Below are positions 15,322 to 24,714 of a stretch of DNA of 64,000 nucleotides, one piece after another (position 1 is the stretch's first letter; each line of letters begins with the position of its first letter). The DNA lies in assembly GCF_014836875.1 (NCBI RefSeq), contig NZ_JACSQC010000002.1, forward strand, positions 512,834-576,833, read 5' to 3'. The position numbers and the translations under genes are program-made. Under the pieces are notes generated by a model that was given only the letters and a program-made list of their open reading frames with translations, made no database searches and was not told the DNA's origin. Source of the stretch: Arthrobacter pullicola. GTDB lineage: Bacteria > Actinomycetota > Actinomycetes > Actinomycetales > Micrococcaceae.

Positions 15322-16805
15322 GCGGCAAACGCACAGCGGAAACCTCCGACCGCAGCGCCTCCCTTGGGTCTTTCCCCCTCCTCAAGGGCGAGCGCATCTG
15401 GAGCGGTGCCGAGTTCACCTGGGTGAACGTGTCCCTGGCCATTGCCACATGGGCGTTCCTGGTCGGCGGATCCACGGCCCTGCTGGTTGGTTTCCAGCAG
15501 GGCCTGGCGGCGATGGTCATCGGCAACGCGATCGGCCTGTCCTTTATGGTGCTGGCCTCCGTGGTGTCGAGCCAGCGCCACGGCGGTGAGCAGTACACCA
15601 TGCTGCGGCCGGTGTTCGGTCTGGTTGGCGTGGGCATTCTGGTGTTCACCGTCATTCTGGTGACCGAGATGGGCTGGTCCTCGCTGCTGTCGATCATGGT
15701 CGGCCGCGCGGTCACGCAGGTCTCCAACGAAGCGTTCGGCACCGACTTCGGCCCGGAGTCGGTGATGGTCACCGTGGTGGCGCTGCTGGCGATCGCCGCC
15801 GCCTGGTGGATTCTCTCCCGCGGTCCGGTCATGATCGGCCGGTTCAACAAGTTCATCGCCCCCGGCCTGGTGGTCATCACGGCGGGCCTGATGGTCTTCC
15901 TGATCCTGAACACCTCCTGGGACGCACTGCTGACCGCCTCACCGCTGGCCCCCTTCGAGGACGACCGGCTGAACTTTATGCTGGCCGTGGAGTTCAACGC
16001 CGGGGTGGGGGTTTCCTGGTACCCGGTCATGGGCTCCCTGGCCCGGCTGACCAAGTCGCCCAAGGCCGCCCTGTGGCCGGCGTTCGGCGGCCTGTTCGTT
16101 GCCACGATCATTGCCCAGGTTGTGGGCATGGGCGCGGCCCTGACTCTCGGCGACTCGGATCCCACCGTGTGGATGCTGCCCTTCGGCGGGCCCATCCTGG
16201 GGGCGGCAATCCTGCTGTTCATCGCGTTCGCTAACATCACCAGCACCTCCTCGATCGTTTATTCGACCGTGCTGGCGCTCCGCCAGGCCAGCGGCAACCT
16301 GCTGGCCAAAGCCCCGTGGCCGCTGCTCTGCGCCGCTTTCTTTGTCCTGCCGGCCATCCTGGCGTTCTTCCCCGGCTTTATGTACGACCAGTTCATGGTG
16401 TTCGTGACCATCAGCGGCGCGTTCCTGTCCGCCATGTGCGGGGCGATCATTGCGGACTACTTCATCCTGCGCCGGCAGCACCTCAACCTGCCGGATATCT
16501 TCAAACCCGGCGCCGCGAGCCGCTACCACTTCTCCGGCGGGGTGAACTGGGCGGGCCTGGCAGCCGTCGCAGTCGGTGCCGCCTTCTACCTCAGCATCTA
16601 CAACCCGGTCACGCTGGAAACCCTCCCGGTCTTCAGCTACACCACCGCGTCCCTGCCGGCAGCGCTGCTCGCCGGCGCCGTCTACTACCTGCTCGCGTCG
16701 CTGGCCTACAAGTGGCGCAACCTGGGCGGTTTCCGGGACGTTCCGGAGGCATCTGCCTCCACAGCCACCACCGCAGCACAAACCGCAGTAAAGGATCCAG
16801 CATGA
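15318..16805 (+). CDS. NCS1-family nucleobase/cation symporter (cytosine permease-like)
   Basis: 495 residues with about twelve membrane segments. The opening (GERIWSGAEFTWVNVSLAIATWAFLVGG) and the helix AVEFNAGVGVSWYPVMGSLARLT are typical of the purine-cytosine permease/allantoin/hydantoin NCS1 group, which imports nitrogenous compounds with protons or Na+. GTG start overlaps the small upstream gene; the stop overlaps the dehydrogenase ATG. The adjoining C-N hydrolase and alcohol dehydrogenase suggest the substrate is a nitrogen compound other than cytosine. Confidence 0.9.
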   Translation: MSGKRTAETSDRSASLGSFPLLKGERIWSGAEFTWVNVSLAIATWAFLVGGSTALLVGFQQGLAAMVIGNAIGLSFMVLASVVSSQRHGGEQYTMLRPVFGLVGVGILVFTVILVTEMGWSSLLSIMVGRAVTQVSNEAFGTDFGPESVMVTVVALLAIAAAWWILSRGPVMIGRFNKFIAPGLVVITAGLMVFLILNTSWDALLTASPLAPFEDDRLNFMLAVEFNAGVGVSWYPVMGSLARLTKSPKAALWPAFGGLFVATIIAQVVGMGAALTLGDSDPTVWMLPFGGPILGAAILLFIAFANITSTSSIVYSTVLALRQASGNLLAKAPWPLLCAAFFVLPAILAFFPGFMYDQFMVFVTISGAFLSAMCGAIIADYFILRRQHLNLPDIFKPGAASRYHFSGGVNWAGLAAVAVGAAFYLSIYNPVTLETLPVFSYTTASLPAALLAGAVYYLLASLAYKWRNLGGFRDVPEASASTATTAAQTAVKDPA

Positions 16806-17911
16806 ACCCCGCACCCCGCACCGCCCGCGCCGCCATCCACGACGGCACCTCCACGGGCCTGGACATCCGCACCATCGAGGTTGCCCCGCCCGGCCCGGGC
16901 ACGGTCCTGGTGCGCCTGGGTGCCTCCGGGGTCTGCGGCTCCGACCGCCACGTGCTCGACGGCGACTGGCAGCTTCCCTCCCCCACCGTGATGGGCCATG
17001 AAGGTGCCGGCACCGTGGAAGCCATCGGCGAAGGCGTCCAGGACGTTGCCGTGGGCGACCACGTGATCCTGTCCTGGTTCTACCCGTGCCGGCGCTGCAC
17101 CGCCTGCCTTTCCGGCCGCTCCTTCGTCTGCACCGGCAGCCGCTCCGAGGAATGCCTGCTCCCGGACGGCAGCACCGCACTGAGCGAGGACGGCGTGCAG
17201 CTGTTCCCGTACCTCTCCGTCGGCTCGATGAGCGAATACACCGTGGTGCCCGAATCCGCCGCGATCAAGGTTCCCGCGGAGGTACCGTTCGACGTCGCCA
17301 GCCTGATCGGCTGTTCCATCGCCACGGGCTATGGCTCGGTAGTGAACGACGCCGGTGTCCAGGCGGGCCAGTCCGCCGTCGTGGTGGGTACCGGAGGTGT
17401 GGGCCTGTCCATCATCATGGCGCTGAACCTGGTGGGCGCGAACCCGATCATCGCCGTGGACCTGAGCGAAGAGAAACTCGCCGCCGCGCGCGGCTTCGGT
17501 GCCACCCACACGCTGCACCCGGGCGAGGATCTCGCTGCCCGAATCCAGGAGATCACCGGCACCGGCGCGGACTTCGCCTTCGAGGCAATCGGCCGGGTGG
17601 AGACCATCGAATCCCTTCCCGGGCTGATCACCGCCGGCGGCAAGGCCGTGCTGGTGGGCCTGCCCCCGCAGGACGCTCCGGTAGCCATTGATGCGCTGGC
17701 GCTGGCTGAATCCGGCAAATCCCTGATTGGTTCGAACTACGGTTCCACCGTGCCGGGCCGGGATTTCCCGCGCCTGGCCGAGCTGTACCTGGCCGGGAAG
17801 CTTCCCGTGGACAAGCTGATCTCTGACAGGATTACTCTGGACGACGTCAATGAGGCGTTCGACGCCATGCGCCGCGGAGAGCGTGCCCGCAGCGTCATCG
17901 TGTTCGACTAG
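16802..17911 (+). CDS. Zinc-dependent alcohol dehydrogenase (MDR family)
   Basis: 369 residues. The catalytic zinc site is indicated by VCGSDRH and GHEGAGTVEAIGEG; four cysteines in PCRRCTACLSGRSFVC supply the structural zinc; the Rossmann motif VVGTGGVGLS lies near residue 200. It oxidises an alcohol or reduces an aldehyde with NAD(H). ATG 16802 overlaps the permease stop, so uptake and oxidation are coupled. The natural alcohol is unknown; an amino-alcohol or an alcohol produced from an imported amide are possibilities. Confidence 0.9.
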   Translation: MNPAPRTARAAIHDGTSTGLDIRTIEVAPPGPGTVLVRLGASGVCGSDRHVLDGDWQLPSPTVMGHEGAGTVEAIGEGVQDVAVGDHVILSWFYPCRRCTACLSGRSFVCTGSRSEECLLPDGSTALSEDGVQLFPYLSVGSMSEYTVVPESAAIKVPAEVPFDVASLIGCSIATGYGSVVNDAGVQAGQSAVVVGTGGVGLSIIMALNLVGANPIIAVDLSEEKLAAARGFGATHTLHPGEDLAARIQEITGTGADFAFEAIGRVETIESLPGLITAGGKAVLVGLPPQDAPVAIDALALAESGKSLIGSNYGSTVPGRDFPRLAELYLAGKLPVDKLISDRITLDDVNEAFDAMRRGERARSVIVFD

Positions 17912-17935
17912 ATACCGGCAACCCGGAGGAGAGAC

Positions 17936-18598
17936 ATGGCCAGGCCCCGCACCCCGCTGCTCTCCTCGGAGAAAATCCACGGCGCTGCCCTGGACCTGGT
18001 CGACGAGCTGGGGGACTTCACCATCCCCCAGCTCGCCCACCGCCTGGGCGTTAGCCCTTCCTCGCTCTACCACCACGTGCAGGGGCGGCCGCAGATCATC
18101 AACGGCATGCGCTCCATCATCGGCGCCCAGGCTCTGGCAGCCCCGGATTTCCCGCCCTCCCCCGCTCCATGGGAGGAGCAGGCAGCGGCGTGGACCCGGA
18201 ACTACCGCCGGGTGCTGAGCGAACACGCCAAGGCCGTTCCCCTGCTGGTGGGCGAGGAGGTCACCGACGCCCCCACGCTGGAGGTCTACGAACGGCTGGC
18301 CTCGGTGCTCGCGGGCGCCAGGTTCGACGATGCGCAGGTGGTCCTTGGCATCTCCCTGCTGGACGTCCTGTGCCTCGGTTCCTCCGTGGACACGGCTGGA
18401 CCCGCTGTTGCCTGGCGCACTGCGCCTGACACCCAGCCGGTGCTGCACCGGTCGCTGGACGGCTGTGGCGATGCATTGGCTTCCCGGTCGGATGCAGCCT
18501 TCGAGGCCGGCCTTTCCGCGGCCCTGGCGTACCTGGCTGCGCTGCCGCGCGGGAATATTGGGGCTGCTGGTGCGGGTGTTGCGGAGGAGCCCGCTTAG
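17936..18598 (+). CDS. TetR/AcrR family transcriptional regulator
   Basis: 220 residues. An N-terminal HTH with the TetR pattern (AALDLVDELGDFTIPQLAHRLGVSPSSLYHHVQGR, about residues 15-50) is followed by an all-helical ligand domain. GGAGAG precedes ATG 17936. It ends the permease/dehydrogenase operon and probably represses it, and perhaps the nitrilase, through the palindrome at 15105-15123. Confidence 0.88.
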   Translation: MARPRTPLLSSEKIHGAALDLVDELGDFTIPQLAHRLGVSPSSLYHHVQGRPQIINGMRSIIGAQALAAPDFPPSPAPWEEQAAAWTRNYRRVLSEHAKAVPLLVGEEVTDAPTLEVYERLASVLAGARFDDAQVVLGISLLDVLCLGSSVDTAGPAVAWRTAPDTQPVLHRSLDGCGDALASRSDAAFEAGLSAALAYLAALPRGNIGAAGAGVAEEPA

Positions 18599-18620
18599 AG
18601 CTCCCGCCGGAGAATCCAAT

Positions 18621-18667
18621 GTGCAGCTTTGGCGACCTGGCCGCCGTGCAACCCGCCATATCTGCGC
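18621..18667. repeat. Degenerate copy of the TGCAGATATGGCGAC palindromic repeat
   Basis: GTGCAGCTTTGGCGACC at 18621 faces CGCCATATCTGCGC at 18654-18667. This is an imperfect copy of the inverted repeat seen complete at 61364-61410. It lies in the 102-base gap between convergent genes. Confidence 0.55.
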
Positions 18668-18700
18668 TTTGAGTGCGCTGGCGGATGCCTCCCCGCCCGG

Positions 18701-19624
18701 CTAGCCCGACGACGGAACCGCAGGATAGGTCATCGGCTCCGTGATCCAGTCCAGGTCAGCCCACCGGTCGATGCGCTGGACGATCTCGAAGCTGCTCCGG
18801 CACATCTCGACGATAGCCTGCTCCGGGTCCGGTGCGGCGAAGGCGTCTTCCAGGGTCAGAATGAACTCGTTCAGCTGCGGCTGAAACACGGCGGCCTCCG
18901 GCTTCAGCATGGTCGCATAGCTGTCGATGGCGGCCATAAAGGGGTACGGCATACCGTAGAACGCCGGCTTGGTCATGTTCACGTCCCCTGGCCAGAACCC
19001 GTATTCCACGAACTTCTCGTCGAAACAGTTCACCCCAATCTGGTCCGTTCCGCCGTAGGGCGCAGCCTGGCCGGCGAAGACGGTCCCGGAGAGGTCCATG
19101 GTGCCGAACCAGTACTGCGGGGTGAACACCTTGCCGCGGAACGGGGCCAGGAAACGGGTCAGGCTGCGGTAGGCGAAGTGCAGGTTATCCAGGTAAACCG
19201 CCACAGCCTGGCGGTCCCAGGAATGGTGCCTGGTGTCCTGTTCAAATGGTGTCTGGACGTGGAACTCCTGAGGTGTGGTGTTGATCCGGGTGGGCTCGCC
19301 GATGTATTCCAGCGCTCCCATCAGCTGGGCATAAAAATCCGCCACACTGAGGCCGTCCTCAACGGGAATCCGGGATTTCCTGCCGTTGGTGTTCTGCACG
19401 TCCACATGATGCTGGCGCAGGTTGAAATAGATTTCGAAGCTGCCCCCGTTGCCGGGGATGATCCCGGTGCCGATGCCGTCGATACTCAGCGGCATCCGGA
19501 TATGCCCCCAGCCGGGCCGCTTCTCGCTGCGCTCAATCTTCACTTTGCCCGCCATCTGCAGGAAAAGGTGCAGGGTGTCAGCGGTGTCCTGCCATTCGGT
19601 GTAGTCCAGAATCCGTTTTTCCAT
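18701..19624 (-). CDS. DUF5996 family protein
   Basis: 307 residues, cytoplasmic in appearance. The N-terminal YTEWQDTADTLHLFLQMAGKVKIERSEKRPGWGHIRM, and the later YWFGTMDLSGTVF, GVNCFDEKFVEYGFWPGD and PFMAAIDSYATMLKPEAAVF, match what is known as DUF5996. Function is unknown. Start ATG at 19624 follows an AGAGG-like site. The 290-base region upstream separates it from the divergent exporter gene; TATACT at 19804-19809 may be the -10 of the exporter promoter. Confidence 0.8.
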   Translation of the reverse strand: MEKRILDYTEWQDTADTLHLFLQMAGKVKIERSEKRPGWGHIRMPLSIDGIGTGIIPGNGGSFEIYFNLRQHHVDVQNTNGRKSRIPVEDGLSVADFYAQLMGALEYIGEPTRINTTPQEFHVQTPFEQDTRHHSWDRQAVAVYLDNLHFAYRSLTRFLAPFRGKVFTPQYWFGTMDLSGTVFAGQAAPYGGTDQIGVNCFDEKFVEYGFWPGDVNMTKPAFYGMPYPFMAAIDSYATMLKPEAAVFQPQLNEFILTLEDAFAAPDPEQAIVEMCRSSFEIVQRIDRWADLDWITEPMTYPAVPSSG

Positions 19625-19915
19625 GGATACCGCCTCTGATGAGTGGCTGCTGGGGAAGTGGCTGCTGCGGGGAAACGTGCACGAGCGGAAAGGAACCGTC
19701 CCTCAAGTGTGGGTCGGGCGCCTGCACCGGTCAACGTCCTCCCCGCCATGGCAGCCGACCGAAGGTGGGCAACATCACCGGGACAAGCCGCCGTCCGGGT
19801 ACCTATACTTACAGCTGATCCTCCGGGCAGCTGAGACAGTCCTGCCCGGGCCCAGGCTGCAGTTCGAGCGCTGAGGCCCCCGTGCGCCCCAACCCCTCCC
19901 TAGGAGCCTTCCCCG

Positions 19916-21202
19916 GTGACCAGTTCTTCCCCGAAGCGAGCCACCTCCCGTTCCCGGAGCCTGAAGTACATCCTGATGCTCGGCGCGCTTGCTGCGCTGC
20001 CCGCCGTCACCACGGACATGTACCTTCCGGCGCTGCCGGAGGTCGCTTCCGACCTGGCAACGACGACGACGGCGGCCCAGTTCACGCTCTCCGGCACCCT
20101 GCTCGGGACCGCCGTGGGCCAGCTGGTCATCGGCCCGCTCTCGGACCGGTTCGGACGCAGACTGCCGCTGCTCATCGGCATTTCCATGCACGTTGTGACG
20201 TCCCTGCTGTGCGCGATTGCGCCCAACATCGGCCTGCTGATCGGTCTGCGGGTGCTGCAGGGCTTCTTTAACGCTGCCGCCTCAGTCGTGGCGATTGCCG
20301 TGATCCGCGACCGGTTCACCGGTTCCGATGCGGCCAAGCTGCTCTCCAGGCTCATGCTGATGATTGGCCTGGCACCGCTGCTGGCTCCAACCCTGGGTCA
20401 GGCTGTGGCCGGCATCTGGGCCTGGCGGGCCGTGTTCTACTCGCTGGCCCTGATCGGCGTGATCCTCGTCGTCATCGTCTGGCGCTGGATGCCGGAAACA
20501 CTTCCCCCGGAACGGCGCCTCAGCCGCGCCCGGAAGGGCAGCCCGAAAACCGGTGAACCGGGCGGCTACCGGATCCTGCTGCGCGACCGCCGGTTCCTGG
20601 CCTACGCAGTGATTCCGGGCCTGGCCATGGGCATCATCATGAGTTACGTGGTGGGCTCGCCGTTTGTGATGCAGGAGGAATACGGCCTGACCCCGGGCCA
20701 GTTTGCGCTGATCTTCGCGGTCAACGGAGTCGCCATGGTGATTTCCTCCCAGGTCAATGCCTCGCTGCTGAGCCGCGCGTCGTCGTCGGGCATCCTGCGC
20801 ATCGCCGCCCCGATCCTCCTGGTGCTCGCACTGGCGCTGCCGGTCATCATCATTACCGGAGCCGGCGGCATCTTCGGCCTGGTGGCCAGCCTGTGGCTCG
20901 TCCTGGGCATGCAGGGCTTCATCTTCGCCAACGCCACCTCGCTGGCCTTGGATGGCTACGGCCGGATGGCCGGAACTGCGGCCGCCCTGCTGGGCTGTCT
21001 GCAGGTTGGCCTGGCGGGCCTGATCAGTCCGCTGGTCGGTGTCTTCGGCGGCAGTGCCCTGTCCATGGCCGGCGTGATCATTGGCTGTGCCGTGGTTATG
21101 GTCCTGGTCCTGGCAACGACGCCGGCCTACCGCCGCGGCGGTCAGCGCGGCCGGCGGCTCGAGACCGGGCAGGGCAGCAACGCCGCGGCCGAACAGGCCT
21201 AG
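19916..21202 (+). CDS. Bcr/CflA-type multidrug efflux MFS transporter
   Basis: 428 residues, twelve membrane segments. TTDMYLPALPEVASDL in the first helix is the Bcr/CflA hallmark, and the MFS motif A is GPLSDRFGRRLPLL. GTG 19916 follows TAGGAG. It exports small hydrophobic drugs with protons; the real substrate is unknown. It stands alone between divergent DUF5996 and convergent LacI genes. Confidence 0.9.
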   Translation: MTSSSPKRATSRSRSLKYILMLGALAALPAVTTDMYLPALPEVASDLATTTTAAQFTLSGTLLGTAVGQLVIGPLSDRFGRRLPLLIGISMHVVTSLLCAIAPNIGLLIGLRVLQGFFNAAASVVAIAVIRDRFTGSDAAKLLSRLMLMIGLAPLLAPTLGQAVAGIWAWRAVFYSLALIGVILVVIVWRWMPETLPPERRLSRARKGSPKTGEPGGYRILLRDRRFLAYAVIPGLAMGIIMSYVVGSPFVMQEEYGLTPGQFALIFAVNGVAMVISSQVNASLLSRASSSGILRIAAPILLVLALALPVIIITGAGGIFGLVASLWLVLGMQGFIFANATSLALDGYGRMAGTAAALLGCLQVGLAGLISPLVGVFGGSALSMAGVIIGCAVVMVLVLATTPAYRRGGQRGRRLETGQGSNAAAEQA

Positions 21203-21246
21203 GGCCGGGCAGGCTCCGGCGTCCAGCCTCCAGCTGCTGACCGGGC

Positions 21247-22275
21247 CTAAGCTGCTGCCGGCGGCGGCGCGGCGGTGCTCTGCCGGACAACCAGCGTCGT
21301 GGAGAGGTCCAGCCGCGTGTTCTTGGGCTGTTCACCGTCCCGCAGCATCAGAACCATCCGCGTTGCTTCCTCGGCCATCTCGATGAGCGGCTGGTGCACG
21401 GTGGTCAGGGCCGGTGAGGACCAGCGCGCCACCGGCAGATCGTCGTAGCCGACAATCGACAGCTCGCCGGGCACACTGATACCCAGCTGCCGGGCCGCGT
21501 CAAGCGCCCCCAGCGCCTGCAGGTCGCTGCCGGCAAACAACGCCGTGGGACGGTCCGGCTGTGCGAGCAGCTCCAGTGCATGGTCCCGCCCGCCGTCCAC
21601 ATGGAAGTTGCCGTACCGGACCAGCGCCGGGTCAAACGGCAGGCCGGCAGAGTTCAGGGCGGACCGGTAACCATCAATCCGCGCCAGGGAACACATCAGG
21701 TCCTCCGGCCCGGTGATCGCCGCGATCCGCCGGTGCCCCAGCTCCACCAGGTGGCGGGTGGCCATCATGCCTCCGGCCCAGTTCGCGGAGCCCACTGACG
21801 GCACATCCGGAGCAGGATCGCCCGCCGGGTCGATGATCGTGAACGGTATCCCGCGGGATTCCAGCAGCCGCCGGGATTCCTGTTCCAGGTCAGCGAAAAC
21901 CAGCACGACGCCGGCCGGCCGCCGGGCGATGACCCCCTCCACCCATTCGGGGCCCGGAGCGTGGCGGGTTCCGCTCTCGGTCAGGACAACGCTCAAGCCG
22001 TGTTCGCGGGCCACATTCTCCACGCCCCGGATAATCTCCAGCGCCCAGGCACTCTCCAGCTCATGAAACACCAGCTCAAGCAGCGCAGACCTGCTGCTCC
22101 GGCCCGACCGGCGCTGATAGCCATGACCATCCAGCAGCGCCTCAACTTTTGCCCGGGTTTTTCGGGAAACGTCCGACCTGCCGTTCAAAACTTTCGAAAT
22201 GGTCGACAGAGAAACATCCGCCTCCGCCGCCAGTTCCGCGAGCGTGACCCGTCCAGCCGCCGGCGTCTGTGCCAT
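21247..22275 (-). CDS. LacI family transcriptional regulator of the xylo-oligosaccharide locus
   Basis: 342 residues. The HTH VTLAELAAEADVSLSTISKVLNGRSDVS (about residues 10-36) is followed by a hinge and a periplasmic-binding-like effector domain (GYDDLPVARWSSPALTTVHQP). Start ATG 22275 with GAGGAG upstream. It is divergent from an ABC importer/GH3/esterase operon and probably represses it when xylan-derived sugars are absent. Candidate binding sites are the tandem repeats at 22368-22399. Confidence 0.92.
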   Translation of the reverse strand: MAQTPAAGRVTLAELAAEADVSLSTISKVLNGRSDVSRKTRAKVEALLDGHGYQRRSGRSSRSALLELVFHELESAWALEIIRGVENVAREHGLSVVLTESGTRHAPGPEWVEGVIARRPAGVVLVFADLEQESRRLLESRGIPFTIIDPAGDPAPDVPSVGSANWAGGMMATRHLVELGHRRIAAITGPEDLMCSLARIDGYRSALNSAGLPFDPALVRYGNFHVDGGRDHALELLAQPDRPTALFAGSDLQALGALDAARQLGISVPGELSIVGYDDLPVARWSSPALTTVHQPLIEMAEEATRMVLMLRDGEQPKNTRLDLSTTLVVRQSTAAPPPAAA

Positions 22276-22367
22276 GGGTATCTCCTCTGCACGAAAAGTC
22301 CTCGAAGTGAAGCCGCAGCAGAAAAGTGTTGCGCATCACACCACTGCATCCTAAGCTAGCGGCATTC

Positions 22368-22399
22368 CATAACTTTCGGCAATTGTTTCGAAACTTTCG
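22368..22399. promoter_or_regulatory. Tandem LacI-type operators, core CGAAACTTTCG
   Basis: CGAAACTTTCG at 22389-22399 is a perfect palindrome around one C. A related site, CATAACTTTCG, lies at 22368-22378, exactly 21 bases (two helical turns) away. Both sit between the LacI gene and the lipoprotein gene, where that regulator would act. Confidence 0.6.
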
Positions 22400-22441
22400 G
22401 AGCAGCGCTTCCCGGGAGACCTTCCAGTGAGGAGCAGTTCA

Positions 22442-23749
22442 ATGAAGAACAACCGCAGCTGGCTGAGACCAGCTACCGCAGCCGCCGGCGTCTTGGCGCT
22501 GGGCCTGTCACTGTCCGCCTGTTCAAACAGCGGGGAATCTTCCGCAGCGAACCGGCCTGAGAATGAAGTCCATGTCCTCGTCTACGGCGATGCCGGCAAT
22601 GATGTCGAACGGGCCATGGCGGACAAGTTCAACGAAACCTCGGACGTGAAGGTTGTCCTGGACACCATTCCCGGGGCCGACTACCAGCAGAAGCTGCAAA
22701 CCGTCATCGACACGGACTCCGCTCCGGATGTCTTCTTCAACTGGGGCGGAGGGTCCATCACGGACTACGTGGACGCCGGTCTGCTGATGCCCCTGGACGA
22801 CTTCATCGAGGAGGACCCGCAGCTGAAGGACGCGTTCCTTCCCTCGGTGTTTGACACCGCGGTGGTCGACGACAAGGCGTACGGCATTCCGATGCGCGGC
22901 ACCCAGCCGGTGATGCTCTTCAGCAACGAAGAGGTCCTGGCCAAAGCCGGCGTAGACGGCGCACCGAAGACCTGGGACGAACTGCTGGAGGCCGTGGAGA
23001 AACTCAAGGCAGCCGGCGTCACACCGATCGCCCTGGGCGGAGCGGACGAATGGCCCACCCTGATGTGGGTTGAATACGTCTACGACCGGGTGGCCGGACC
23101 CGAGCTGTTTGAGAGCGCCCTCGCCGGCGACGAGAAGGTCTGGGATTCTGCCGAAAGCCGTGAAGCGCTGGGCATGCTGCGTGAGCTGGTGGACTCCGGA
23201 GCCTTCGGAACCAATTTCCAGTCCGTAAAGTTCACCGACGGCGGTTCTGCCTCGCTGCTCTCCAGCGGACAGGCAGGATTTGAGCTGATGGGTTCCTGGG
23301 CATATTCCACCCATCAGGATGCTGCTCCGGAGTTCGTGGAGACCGCGCTGGGCTACAGCGAGTTCCCCACCATTGACGGCGGCAAGGGCGACCCGCAGAA
23401 CCTGGTGGGCAACACGAACAACTTCTACTCCGTCCTGGCCAACACCCGGTACCCGGAAACCGTCCGTGACTTCCTGAAACTGATGTATTCGGATGAGTTT
23501 GTGCAGGAGCAGGTGGCAATCGGCAACCTGCCCACCACCACCAACACCGAGCAGTTCCTCGATCAGTCCGCCGATCCTGACTACGCGCGCTTCCAGTACG
23601 GACTGGTGGAACAGGCACCGGCCTTCCAGCTCTCCTGGGATCAGGCGTACCCGCCCTCGGCCACCCCTGCCATCCACGGGGCAATGTCCGATTTCTTCAG
23701 CGGACGGATCGACGAAGACGGCTTTATCGCCGCCATGCAGGGACTCTAG
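22442..23749 (+). CDS. Sugar ABC transporter substrate-binding lipoprotein
   Basis: 435 residues. Start ATG 22442, seven bases after GAGGAG; an earlier in-frame GTG would overlap that ribosome site. Lipobox LSAC with Cys27. The mature chain has the CUT1 sugar-binding-protein pattern (MADKFNETSDVKVVLDTIPGADYQQKLQTVI, GIPMRGTQPVMLFSNEEV). With the two following permeases it forms a xylo-oligosaccharide-type importer; the ATPase is missing, as usual for CUT1 systems served by a shared MsiK-like ATPase encoded elsewhere. Confidence 0.92.
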   Translation: MKNNRSWLRPATAAAGVLALGLSLSACSNSGESSAANRPENEVHVLVYGDAGNDVERAMADKFNETSDVKVVLDTIPGADYQQKLQTVIDTDSAPDVFFNWGGGSITDYVDAGLLMPLDDFIEEDPQLKDAFLPSVFDTAVVDDKAYGIPMRGTQPVMLFSNEEVLAKAGVDGAPKTWDELLEAVEKLKAAGVTPIALGGADEWPTLMWVEYVYDRVAGPELFESALAGDEKVWDSAESREALGMLRELVDSGAFGTNFQSVKFTDGGSASLLSSGQAGFELMGSWAYSTHQDAAPEFVETALGYSEFPTIDGGKGDPQNLVGNTNNFYSVLANTRYPETVRDFLKLMYSDEFVQEQVAIGNLPTTTNTEQFLDQSADPDYARFQYGLVEQAPAFQLSWDQAYPPSATPAIHGAMSDFFSGRIDEDGFIAAMQGL

Positions 23750-23760
23750 GACCGTTCCTG

Positions 23761-24714
23761 ATGACTGCCCTGCTTCCACCCAGGCCGCCGGCGCACCCGG
23801 ACGCATCCGTTGAGGACCGTCCGGCGCGCGCCGGCCGCCCGGCACGCACACCCCGCCCCGGCCTGGCCTGGACCCTGCCAGCCACGGTGTTCTTCCTGCT
23901 GTTCGCCGTGATCCCGCTGATCGCCGTCGTAGTGCTCTCCTTCATGAGCTGGCGCGGCATCGGCGAACCGAAGTTCGTGGGAATGGAGAACTGGCAGGAG
24001 CTCGCCGGTGACCCGGTGATGCTCAAGAGCCTCTGGCTGAGCCTGCTGTTCATTGTGCTGGGGGTACTCACCCAGACGCCGGTGAGCATGCTGCTTGGTG
24101 TCTGGGCGGCCGGACCTCAGCGCAACCGTGCGGTGCTCAGCGCCATTTACTTTGTGCCGCTGCTGCTCTCCTCAGCCGCCATTTCGGTACTGTGGCGGGC
24201 GCTGCTGGATCCCAACTTCGGCGTGCCGTCCCAGTTCCGCTGGCTCTTCGGCGACGGCAACCTCTTCGGGCACCAGGCCACCGCGGTCGGTGTGATCATC
24301 TTCGTGAGCATGTGGCAGTTCACGCCGTTCCATACCCTGATCTACCAGGGTGCCGCGCGGGCCATCCCGCAGGTGCTCTACCAGGCGGCGGAAGTCGACG
24401 GCGCCGGACGGGTCCGGGCTTTCTTCAGCATTACCCTGCCCCAGCTGCGCAACTCCATCATCACGTCAGTGATCCTGATGGTGGTCGGCGGGCTCACCAC
24501 CTTCGAGACAGTCCTGATTCTCACGAACGGCGGGCCGGGCACCGATACCACCATCACCGCCTTCTACATGTATGAACAGGCCTTCCGCCGGTTCGACTTC
24601 GGTGTTGGCGCCGCCGTGGCCCTGGTGCTCGTGGTGGTGGCAACCACCATCTCGCTGATCATGGTCAAGGTCTCCGGGTACGACAAGATGCGCAGCACCA
24701 TGGAAGGGGTCTAG
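23761..24714 (+). CDS. Sugar ABC transporter permease 1 (MalF type)
   Basis: 317 residues, six to seven membrane segments after a cytoplasmic Pro/Arg-rich N-terminus. EAA loop EVDGAGRVRAFFSITLPQLR near residue 210. Partner of the following MalG-type permease; eleven bases after the lipoprotein gene and directly abutting the next. Confidence 0.92.
   Translation: MTALLPPRPPAHPDASVEDRPARAGRPARTPRPGLAWTLPATVFFLLFAVIPLIAVVVLSFMSWRGIGEPKFVGMENWQELAGDPVMLKSLWLSLLFIVLGVLTQTPVSMLLGVWAAGPQRNRAVLSAIYFVPLLLSSAAISVLWRALLDPNFGVPSQFRWLFGDGNLFGHQATAVGVIIFVSMWQFTPFHTLIYQGAARAIPQVLYQAAEVDGAGRVRAFFSITLPQLRNSIITSVILMVVGGLTTFETVLILTNGGPGTDTTITAFYMYEQAFRRFDFGVGAAVALVLVVVATTISLIMVKVSGYDKMRSTMEGV

Noticed and set aside
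22180-22205. ACTTTCGAAAT inside the LacI gene resembling its operator
   Set aside because: It encodes the conserved HTH residues TISKVL; the match follows from codon choice.
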